DNA from: Prado023 sp032123675
GTDB lineage: Bacteria > Actinomycetota > Actinomycetes > S36-B12 > CAIYMF01
NCBI GenBank assembly: GCA_032123675.1
Contig: JAQBEX010000059.1
Coordinates: forward strand, 1-11,329
DNA length: 11,329 nucleotides
Direction: 5' to 3'
Both the position numbers and the translations under genes were made by a program. Every line of letters starts with the position of its first letter. Position 1 is the first letter of the stretch. The notes beneath the pieces were generated by a model. That model worked only from the letters and a program-made list of their open reading frames with translations. It did no database searches and was not told where the DNA came from. Of this stretch, positions 6,038 to 11,329 are shown one piece after another.

Positions 6038-7132
6038 ATGGGCACGTGGTTGTTCGAGGGACTGGCCTCGATCGGGGTCTTCTTCCTGATGCTGCCGGTG
6101 CTCATACCGGTTGTCCTGGCCGTGGTGTACCGGCGCTACCGGTACTTGGCGCTGGGGCCCACCGCGTGGGCCGCCGTGACCGCGCTCTACGTGTCGGCCC
6201 TCTTCGCCTTCACGACGTTCCCCCTGCCCACCGCTCCAGAGGACTTCTGCACGAAGCGGTCGACGTTCGAGTACTGGCGTGTCACCCCCGGCCAGTCCTT
6301 CGCCGAGGTCCTCGACCGCGTTGCCGAGGTGGGGGTGCCGGCCACGGTGACCAGTGGGCTGTTCCTCCAAGTGGCGTTCAACGTGGTCTTCTTCGTCCCC
6401 CTTGGGTTCCTGGTCGCCTACCTGCTGCGCCGCGGGATCAGATGGGCGCTGGCGATCGGGCTGGGGACCTCACTGGTCATCGAGGTGGCCCAGGGATCGG
6501 CGCTGTGGGGCCTCTACCCGTGCCCCTATCGGGTTGCCGAGGTCGACGACCTGATCACCAACACCACCGGTGCGCTCGTCGGCTGGGTCATCGGCGCCCT
6601 GGTGACCAGGGTCGTCCCCTTCCGTGAGCCGGCTCGCCGAGCTGACCTTGACCTGCCCACGGTGCGGCGCCGGGCCCTGGCGGCAGCCACGGACCTGATG
6701 CTCACGATCTTCCTCACGTTCGGCGTCGACGTTGCGGTGGCGTTCGTGCTCGCCCTGCGGGGGATCGAGGCCCAGGAGTGGCAGGGGTGGCTGAGGGCCG
6801 TCGGGATCATCGTCCCAGCCCTGCTGCTCCTGGGCGTGCCGCTCATGCGACGTGATCGCGCCACCCCGGGCCAGTCGGCGGTGCTTCTGGGTCTGGCCTC
6901 CGTGCAGAACGGGCAACCCGCACCTCCCCGCGGCCCGATCGCACGGTTCGTGGTGCGCTGGCTCCCCATGCTCCTGCTGGGCGGTGGGGGGATCCTGGTC
7001 GTCGTGGTCCTGGAGAGCGCGACGGTGCTGTTCCGCCGGGATCGGCGGAGCTTCGCGGGCCTGGTCGGCGCAACGACCACGTGCACCCACGACGGGCTCG
7101 ACGCCGAGCCTCAGGGTGACGGGCAGCGGTGA
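6038..7132 (+). CDS. VanZ-like / RDD-domain integral membrane protein
   Basis: The 364-aa product has two membrane modules. The N-terminal VanZ-like domain (about 1-195) shows LFAFTTFPLP (55-64), NVVFFVPLGFLV (115-126), the buried IEVAQ (148-152) matching the family E-x-x-Q, and VAEVDDLITNTTGALVGW (166-183) with the conserved Asp pair. The C-terminal half (about 205-350) resembles an RDD domain: RRRALAAATD (210-219), TPGQSAVLLGLASVQNGQP (276-294), ARFVVRW (302-308) and a final FAGLVGATTTC (339-349). About six to eight membrane helices are expected. VanZ of enterococci gives low-level teicoplanin resistance by an unsettled mechanism; resistance should not be assumed here. The ATG is preceded by GGGAGGGG (6020-6027). 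The stop lies one base before the rplJ promoter -35, with no terminator between, so readthrough into the rplJ leader is possible. Confidence 0.88.
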   Translation: MGTWLFEGLASIGVFFLMLPVLIPVVLAVVYRRYRYLALGPTAWAAVTALYVSALFAFTTFPLPTAPEDFCTKRSTFEYWRVTPGQSFAEVLDRVAEVGVPATVTSGLFLQVAFNVVFFVPLGFLVAYLLRRGIRWALAIGLGTSLVIEVAQGSALWGLYPCPYRVAEVDDLITNTTGALVGWVIGALVTRVVPFREPARRADLDLPTVRRRALAAATDLMLTIFLTFGVDVAVAFVLALRGIEAQEWQGWLRAVGIIVPALLLLGVPLMRRDRATPGQSAVLLGLASVQNGQPAPPRGPIARFVVRWLPMLLLGGGGILVVVVLESATVLFRRDRRSFAGLVGATTTCTHDGLDAEPQGDGQR

Positions 7133-7133
7133 T

Positions 7134-7162
7134 TTGGACCGAGCGCGCCGCTGGACTACCCT
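7134..7162 (+). promoter_or_regulatory. rplJL promoter (sigma70 type)
   Basis: TTGGAC (7134-7139), 17-nt spacer, TACCCT (7157-7162) is a good primary-sigma promoter; the start is expected near 7169. The 10-mer ATTTGGACCG at 7132-7141 is identical to that at the tRNA-Trp promoter. The -35 begins two bases after the stop codon of the preceding gene. Confidence 0.7.
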
Positions 7163-7168
7163 TGGAGC

Positions 7169-7340
7169 ACCGAAGACCGTTGGTCGTTCCTCACCGCTGC
7201 GTGTGGCGAGGCGCTGAAGGTCCCGCACCGCGGGCGGCCCACGCAGGTGAGAGCAGAAGACCAGATCACGACGAGCACCCCTCGCCGCGGATCCGGCCCA
7301 ACGCCCCGCGCCTGCGCCGGGGCGTTCGTCATGTCGGGGC
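7169..7340 (+). ncRNA. L10 (rplJ) leader: autoregulatory structured mRNA leader
   Basis: The 5' untranslated region of rplJ, about 200 nt, matches the L10-leader pattern: the start ACCGAAGACCGTTGGTC (7169-7185) and a long helix TCAC…CTGCGTG (7191-7194, 7197-7203) with CACGCAG…GTGA (7240-7246, 7247-7250), broken by a two-base CG bulge, a shape suited to a kink-turn bound by L10(L12)4. The helix is capped by CCCGC/GCGGG (7222-7226/7230-7234). TGGTC (7181-7185) can pair with GACCA (7259-7263). L10-L12 binding in this family reduces expression of rplJL. Bounds are approximate. Confidence 0.75.
7300..7326 (+). terminator. Attenuator hairpin in the rplJ leader
   Basis: AACGCCCC (7300-7307) and GGGGCGTT (7319-7326) form a perfect 8-bp stem, extended by GCG/CGC inside (7308-7310/7315-7317). 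It is followed by CGTCATGTC without a U-run. Its place at the downstream end of the L10 leader fits the known transcription-attenuation arrangement of this leader class, but termination itself is not shown. Confidence 0.6.
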
Positions 7341-7372
7341 CTGCCACGGTCGACACTGCTCAAAGGAGAATC

Positions 7373-8182
7373 ATGGCGCGGAACCCCAAGTCCACCGCCG
7401 TCGAGGAGATCACCGAGGAGTTCCGCTCCTCGAGCGCGGCGGTCCTGACGGAGTATCGCGGCCTGACCGTGGCGCAGCTCAAGGAGTTGCGCCGTTCCCT
7501 GGGCGGCAATGCCACATACGCAGTGGTGAAGAACACGCTGACCAAGATCGCGGCGAAGGATGCCGGGGTTGACGGTCTTGATGACCTGCTGGTCGGCCCG
7601 AGCGCGATTGCCTTCGTCAAGGGCGATCCGGTCGAGGCGGCCAAGGGCCTGCGTGACTTCTCCAAGGTGCACCCGAACCTGGTCATCAAGGGCGGATACC
7701 TGGACGGCAACGTCCTGTCCGCCGCTGACGTGACCAAGCTCGCGGACCTCGAGTCCCGTGAGGTCCTGCTGGCGAAGCTGGCCGGTGCGATGAACGCGTC
7801 CCTGCAGAACGCTGTGTCGCTGTTCGCGGCCCCGCTGTCGCAGGCCGCCCGTGCGATTGAGGCCCTGCGGGCCGCCGCCGAGGCGGACCCGGCACTGATC
7901 GCAGGCACGGGGTCCGCCCCGGCTGCCGATGTTGCCCCCGAGGCGGTCGCCGAGGCACCCGCCACCGAGGCTGAGGCTGCGGCCGAGGCCACCCCCGAAG
8001 CTGAGGCGACCGCCGATGCCGAGGTCCCGACCGAGGCTGCGGCCGAGGTCACCGAGGTTGAGGCTGCGGCTGAGACCACCCCCGAGGCTGAGGCGACTGC
8101 CAATGCTGAGGTCCCGGCTGAGGCACCCGCCGATGCCACCACCGACGCTGCGGCCGCAGCCGAGGAGAACGCCGAGGGCTGA
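7373..8182 (+). CDS. rplJ: 50S ribosomal protein L10 with long repeated Ala/Glu tail
   Basis: L10 anchors L7/L12 dimers to the ribosome stalk and is the repressor of its own leader. The product is 269 aa, against about 165-180 usual. The core (about 1-175) is standard: ARNPKSTAVEEITEEF, AAVLTEYRGLTVAQLKELR, NATYAVVKNTLTKIAA, VGPSAIAFVKGDPVEAAKGL and the C-terminal helix region SREVLLAKLAGAMNASLQ…AAPLSQAARAIEALRAA for L12 binding. After about residue 178 comes an acidic Ala/Glu/Pro/Thr tail with two 29-residue tandem repeats (see 7964-8137). The ATG at 7373 is set by AAAGGAG (7362-7368); the reading frame is open upstream only inside the leader. It is followed by rplL after 58 nt. Confidence 0.97.
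   Translation: MARNPKSTAVEEITEEFRSSSAAVLTEYRGLTVAQLKELRRSLGGNATYAVVKNTLTKIAAKDAGVDGLDDLLVGPSAIAFVKGDPVEAAKGLRDFSKVHPNLVIKGGYLDGNVLSAADVTKLADLESREVLLAKLAGAMNASLQNAVSLFAAPLSQAARAIEALRAAAEADPALIAGTGSAPAADVAPEAVAEAPATEAEAAAEATPEAEATADAEVPTEAAAEVTEVEAAAETTPEAEATANAEVPAEAPADATTDAAAAAEENAEG
7964..8137 (+). repeat. Two tandem 87-bp (29-codon) repeats in the rplJ tail
   Basis: Unit 1 is 7964-8050 and unit 2 is 8051-8137, both in frame and both starting with ACC GAG. The encoded 29-residue units, beginning TEAEAAAEATPEAE and TEVEAAAETTPEAE, match at 22 of 29 positions by my count; many codons are also identical. The pattern fits a duplication inside a low-complexity Ala/Glu segment. Confidence 0.85.
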
Positions 8183-8240
8183 TCGCCCTTCGCAATCAGC
8201 CCAACCCGGCATCGGCCGGAAACGAGAGAGGAACGCCATC

Positions 8241-8630
8241 ATGGCGAAGCTGAGCACGCAGGATCTGCTCGACGCGTTCAAGGAGATGACGCTGATCGAG
8301 CTGTCGGAGTTCGTCAAGGAGTTCGAGGAGACCTTCGGGGTCACCGCGGCCGCCCCGGTCGCTGTGGCCGTGGCCGGTGGCGCTGCCGCCGGTGGCGCTG
8401 CCGAGGTCGTCGAGGAGCAGGACGAGTTCGACGTCATCCTCGAGAGCGCCGGTGACAAGAAGATCCAGGTCATCAAGGAGGTCCGCACGCTGACCAGCCT
8501 CGGCCTCAAGGAGGCCAAGGACCTCGTGGAGGGTGCCCCCAAGCCTGTCCTCGAGAAGGTCAACAAGGAGGCCGCTGACAAGGCTGCCGCAGCCCTGGAG
8601 GCCGCTGGCGCCACGGCATCGGTCAAGTGA
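8241..8630 (+). CDS. rplL: 50S ribosomal protein L7/L12
   Basis: L7/L12 (129 aa) is the multi-copy acidic stalk protein that recruits translational GTPases. N-terminal dimerisation/L10-binding domain: AKLSTQDLLDAFKEMTLIELSEFVKEFEETFGV (about 2-34). It is followed by an Ala/Gly/Val hinge (about 35-56) and the C-terminal factor-binding domain: EFDVILESAGDKKIQVIKEVR, SLGLKEAKDLVEGAPKPVLE and KAAAALEAAGA. Length is normal. GAGAGG (8226-8231) lies 9 nt before the ATG. It is co-transcribed with rplJ; a 17-bp hairpin follows 27 nt after the stop. Confidence 0.98.
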   Translation: MAKLSTQDLLDAFKEMTLIELSEFVKEFEETFGVTAAAPVAVAVAGGAAAGGAAEVVEEQDEFDVILESAGDKKIQVIKEVRTLTSLGLKEAKDLVEGAPKPVLEKVNKEAADKAAAALEAAGATASVK

Positions 8631-8657
8631 CCATGCGCTGACCTGCGCAGCACCATT

Positions 8658-8696
8658 CACTGGGCGCATCCCCGAGAACCGGGGGTGCGCCCAGTG
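8658..8696 (+). terminator. Strong hairpin after rplL (terminator/attenuator before rpoB)
   Basis: CACTGGGCGCA (8658-8668) pairs with TGCGCCCAGTG (8686-8696); the stem continues with T-G, four C-G and G-C pairs (8669-8674 with 8680-8685) around the loop AGAAC, giving 17 bp. No U-tract follows. A second hairpin, CCGG-CGGGG / CCCCG-CT-CCGG (8705-8713/8718-8728, loop TCGG), is only 8 nt downstream. In E. coli the rplL–rpoB gap holds a partial terminator that sets the stalk-protein to polymerase ratio; the same role is likely here but inferred. Confidence 0.8.
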
Positions 8697-8771
8697 GCAT
8701 GTCGCCGGCGGGGTCGGCCCCGCTCCGGCCTGACTCGGTGCAGCTCCGACACATTCGGGCCCCTCGGGTAC

Positions 8772-8800
8772 TTGACTCAGCGCGAGTGGGAGGGCACCCT
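8772..8800 (+). promoter_or_regulatory. Candidate distal rpoB promoter
   Basis: TTGACT (8772-8777), 17-nt spacer, CACCCT (8795-8800). The -35 is near perfect; the -10 lacks the first T but resembles the TACCCT of the rplJ promoter. It would give a leader of about 305 nt before rpoB. Confidence 0.4.
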
Positions 8801-8957
8801 GAGTCCGACGCACTGCGTTCCGGCGTGTTCGTGGCTCCTTGGGGTCACGCTCCGGTGGATGGTTCGAGGAGTGCGTGCAGGGTCCCGTCACCCGCTGTCG
8901 AGCGGCGCGGATCATGTGCGCACACGAGGAATCGTTGATCGGAGTTCACGTCGCGGG

Positions 8958-8986
8958 TCGACAGCGGCTGCCCAACAGGGTATGCT
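8958..8986 (+). promoter_or_regulatory. Likely main rpoB promoter
   Basis: TCGACA (8958-8963), 17-nt spacer, TATGCT (8981-8986), both close to the primary-sigma consensus. The start is expected near 8993, giving a ~120-nt leader to the TTG start at 9114. The whole 8631-9113 spacer holds no plausible gene; besides this it contains the two hairpins and the distal promoter candidate, and I see nothing else definite in it. Confidence 0.65.
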
Positions 8987-9113
8987 GCCGCTTTGCGCTG
9001 TCCTTCATCCCCAGCACTGGTCCTCCTTCGTGAGCCATGCCCGCAGTCCTGCTGCGTGACCGGGGTCCGAGTCAGCGTGCCGACCGCAGTGAACCGTCCT
9101 GGAAGGACCTGTC

Positions 9114-11329
9114 TTGGCCTCCGCCCGCAAGACCGCCACACCCCCGCCGCCGCCCGGACTGAACCGGGTCTCGTTCGCCAAGATCCGCGAGCCGCTGGAG
9201 GTCCCGGACCTCCTGGCCCTGCAGACCGCGTCGTTCGACTGGCTGCTCGGCAACGACACGTGGCGGGCCCGTGTGGCCGCCGCCGTCGAGTCCGGCGCCA
9301 GTGTCCCCAACAAGTCCGGGCTCGAGGAGATCTTCACCGAGATCTCCCCGATCGAGGACTTCTCGGAGACCATGTCGCTGAGCTTCCGTGACCATCGCTT
9401 CGAGCCGCCGAAGTACACCGTGGACCAGTGCCGCGAGAAGGACATGACCTACTCGCAGCCGATGTTCGTCACCGCGGAGTTCACCAACAACGAGACCGGC
9501 GAGATCAAGAGCCAGACGGTCTTCATGGGTGACTTCCCGCTGATGACCGACAAGGGCACGTTCATCGTCAACGGCACCGAGCGCGTCGTGGTGTCGCAGC
9601 TGGTCCGCTCCCCGGGCGTGTACTTCGAGCGCCAGGTGGACAAGACCTCCGACAAGGACATCTACGTCTGCAAGATCATCCCCAGCCGCGGGGCGTGGTT
9701 GGAGTTCGAGATCGATAAGAAGGACCTCGTCGGCGTGCGCGTGGACCGCAAGCACAAGCAGCCGGTCACCGTCCTGCTCAAGGCCCTGGGCCGTTCCGAG
9801 GAGCAGATCCGCGAGCGCTTCGCCGCGTGGCCGGTCATGGCCGCGACGTTGGAGAAGGACCCGGTCGGGACCACCAACCCGGAGAAGACCCAGGACGAGG
9901 CGCTTCTGGACATCTACCGCAAGCTGCGCCCGGGCGAGCCGCCGACCATCGAGGCCGGTCGCAACCTGCTGGAGAACTTCTACTTCAACCCCAAGCGCTA
10001 CGACATGGCCAAGGTCGGGCGCTACAAGGTGAACAAGAAGCTCGGGCTCGACACTGAGCTGGGCCAGAGCACGCTGCAGATCGAGGACATCGAGGCCACG
10101 ATCGAGTACCTGTGCCGCCTGCATGCGGGGGAGACCTCGTTCGAGACGGTCCAGGGGACCAAGCCGGTCGAGACCGACGACATCGACCACTTCGGCAACC
10201 GGCGCCTGCGCACGGTCGGCGAACTGATCCAGAACCAGCTGCGCACCGGCCTGTCGCGCATGGAGCGGGTGGTCCGCGAGCGGATGACCACCCAGGACGT
10301 CGAGGCGATCACGCCACAGACGCTGATCAACATCCGCCCGGTCGTGGCCTCCATCAAGGAGTTCTTCGGCACCTCGCAGCTGAGCCAGTTCATGGACCAG
10401 ACGAACCCGATCTCGGGCCTGACCCACAAGCGCCGCCTGTCGGCACTCGGACCGGGTGGCCTGTCGCGTGAGCGGGCCGGCTTCGAGGTCCGCGACGTGC
10501 ACCCCTCGCACTACGGCCGCATGTGCCCGATCGAGACCCCTGAGGGTCCCAACATCGGCCTGATCGGCTCGCTGTCGACCTACGCGCGGGTCAACGCGTT
10601 CGGGTTCATCGAGACCCCCTACCGCAGGGTCGACGACCAGGGCCACGTCAGCGACGAGGTCCACTACCTGACCGCCGACGAGGAGGACCTGCACGTCATC
10701 GCGCAGGCCAACGCCCCGCTGACCGATGACGGGCACTTCGCCGAGGCCCGGGTCCTGGTCCGGACCAAGGGTGGCGAGGTCGACTACGTCGCCCCGGTCG
10801 ACGTGGACTTCATGGACGTCTCGCCGCGCCAGATGGTGTCGGTGGCCACGGCGATGATCCCGTTCCTGGAGCACGACGACGCAAACCGCGCGCTGATGGG
10901 CGCCAACATGCAGCGCCAGGCTGTCCCGCTGCTGCGCAGCGAGGCACCGCTGGTCGGCACCGGGATGGAGTACCGCGCTGCGGTCGACGCCGGCGACGTC
11001 GTGGCGGCCAACAAGTCCGGGGTCGTCTCGGAGGTGTCCGCCGACCACGTCACCGTGGCCAACGATGACGGCACGTACGAGACCTACCGGCTGCGCAAGT
11101 TCGACCGGTCGAACCAGGGCACCTGCTTCAACCAGCGGACGATCGTCGAGGACGGCCAGCGGGTCGAGGAGGGCCAGGTCCTGGCCGACGGACCCAGCAC
11201 CGACACCGCGGAGATGGCACTGGGGCGCAACCTGCTCGTGGCATTCATGCCGTGGGAGGGCCACAACTACGAGGACGCGATCATCCTGTCGCAGCGCCTC
11301 GTCCAGGACGACGTCCTGTCCTCGATCCA
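9114..11329 (+). CDS. rpoB: DNA-directed RNA polymerase subunit beta, 3' end missing
   Basis: The catalytic beta subunit of RNA polymerase; 738 codons of an expected ~1150-1170 are in the window. The TTG start is chosen because GGAAGGA (9101-9107) lies 6 nt upstream and it opens directly into the conserved N-terminus (NRVSFAKIREPLEVPDLLALQ); TTG is, as I recall, also the rpoB start of Streptomyces. Landmarks: SPIEDFSETMSLSFRDHRFEPP, FMGDFPLMTDKGTFIVNGTERVVVSQLVRSPGVYFE (protrusion/lobe), the rifampicin region at residues 419-445 (10368-10448), and GRMCPIETPEGPNIGLIGSL. At E. coli positions 516, 526 and 531 it has Asp, His and Ser, the susceptible residues. The sequence ends within MPWEGHNYEDAIILSQRLVQDD. 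Residues such as TADEEDLHVIAQAN and FLEHDDANRALMGANMQRQAVPLL are actinobacterial in style. Confidence 0.98.
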   Translation, partial: MASARKTATPPPPPGLNRVSFAKIREPLEVPDLLALQTASFDWLLGNDTWRARVAAAVESGASVPNKSGLEEIFTEISPIEDFSETMSLSFRDHRFEPPKYTVDQCREKDMTYSQPMFVTAEFTNNETGEIKSQTVFMGDFPLMTDKGTFIVNGTERVVVSQLVRSPGVYFERQVDKTSDKDIYVCKIIPSRGAWLEFEIDKKDLVGVRVDRKHKQPVTVLLKALGRSEEQIRERFAAWPVMAATLEKDPVGTTNPEKTQDEALLDIYRKLRPGEPPTIEAGRNLLENFYFNPKRYDMAKVGRYKVNKKLGLDTELGQSTLQIEDIEATIEYLCRLHAGETSFETVQGTKPVETDDIDHFGNRRLRTVGELIQNQLRTGLSRMERVVRERMTTQDVEAITPQTLINIRPVVASIKEFFGTSQLSQFMDQTNPISGLTHKRRLSALGPGGLSRERAGFEVRDVHPSHYGRMCPIETPEGPNIGLIGSLSTYARVNAFGFIETPYRRVDDQGHVSDEVHYLTADEEDLHVIAQANAPLTDDGHFAEARVLVRTKGGEVDYVAPVDVDFMDVSPRQMVSVATAMIPFLEHDDANRALMGANMQRQAVPLLRSEAPLVGTGMEYRAAVDAGDVVAANKSGVVSEVSADHVTVANDDGTYETYRLRKFDRSNQGTCFNQRTIVEDGQRVEEGQVLADGPSTDTAEMALGRNLLVAFMPWEGHNYEDAIILSQRLVQDDVLSSI

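Noticed and set aside
6038..7132. Calling the VanZ-like protein a glycopeptide-resistance gene
   Set aside because: There are no vanHAX-type neighbours and VanZ-like proteins are widespread without resistance; only family membership is supported.
3687..7133. Mobile element or prophage remnant as the source of the rplA–rplJ block
   Set aside because: No transposase, integrase, terminal inverted repeats or target duplications are visible at the edges; base composition looks like the neighbours.
7247..7372. Upstream in-frame extension of rplJ
   Set aside because: It lies in the structured L10 leader, lacks a ribosome-binding site and would add residues before the conserved L10 N-terminus; ATG 7373 has AAAGGAG.
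6470..8656. 728-codon open frame on the minus strand across vanZ-like, rplJ and rplL
   Set aside because: It is antisense to three well-supported genes; the Gly/Leu/Ser-rich and repeated parts mirror the Ala/Glu repeats of rplJ and hinge of rplL, and GC-rich third positions open such frames.
9072..11264. 730-codon open frame on the minus strand opposite rpoB
   Set aside because: It is Arg/Leu/Asp/Val-rich without recognisable motifs and lies fully antisense to unmistakable RpoB coding sequence.

Overview
This is a high-GC window carrying the conserved secE–nusG–rplK–rplA … rplJ–rplL–rpoB translation/transcription cluster of an actinomycete (Actinomycetota). Supporting signs are the tRNA-Trp–secE–nusG order, an aspartate aminotransferase-type gene just outside it, GTG and TTG starts (secE, nusG, rpoB), an RpoB sequence of actinobacterial type, an actinobacterial NusG KOW sequence (PVEL…FGRETP region), an alanine/glutamate-rich L10 tail, and tRNA without an encoded CCA. 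I cannot assign a genus; the general look is Micrococcales-like, but that is a weak inference.

Layout. Positions 1-959 (minus) hold the first ~319 codons of a class I PLP aminotransferase whose 3' end is outside the window. A divergent spacer (960-1108) carries a perfect 12-bp inverted repeat and a promoter for tRNA-Trp (1109-1181). Then follow secE (1249-1497), nusG (1533-2390), rplK (2462-2896) and rplA (2970-3686), ending in a long hairpin terminator (3708-3742).

Between rplA and rplJ, which are often close together, sits a 3.4-kb block of three accessory genes: a 94-aa TM2-domain membrane protein (minus, 3756-4040), a 592-aa protein with a Vps62/NLP-like N-terminal domain, a coiled coil and C-terminal membrane helices (minus, 4114-5892), and, divergently, a VanZ-RDD membrane protein (plus, 6038-7132). 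This is the only part of the window with genes of unknown function.

A clear sigma70-type promoter right behind the vanZ-like stop opens a ~200-nt structured L10 leader (autoregulatory attenuator), followed by rplJ (7373-8182; unusual ~90-aa repeated acidic tail), rplL (8241-8630), a long hairpin, a 483-nt spacer with two candidate promoters, and the first 738 codons of rpoB (TTG start at 9114, running off the end).

Together the core genes supply the SecE subunit of the translocon, the NusG elongation factor, the L11/L1 and L10/L12 stalk proteins, and the RNA polymerase beta subunit. They are wired by hairpin terminators/attenuators at the rplA end, in the L10 leader and between rplL and rpoB. 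No mobile element, CRISPR array, or clear horizontal-transfer scar was seen.
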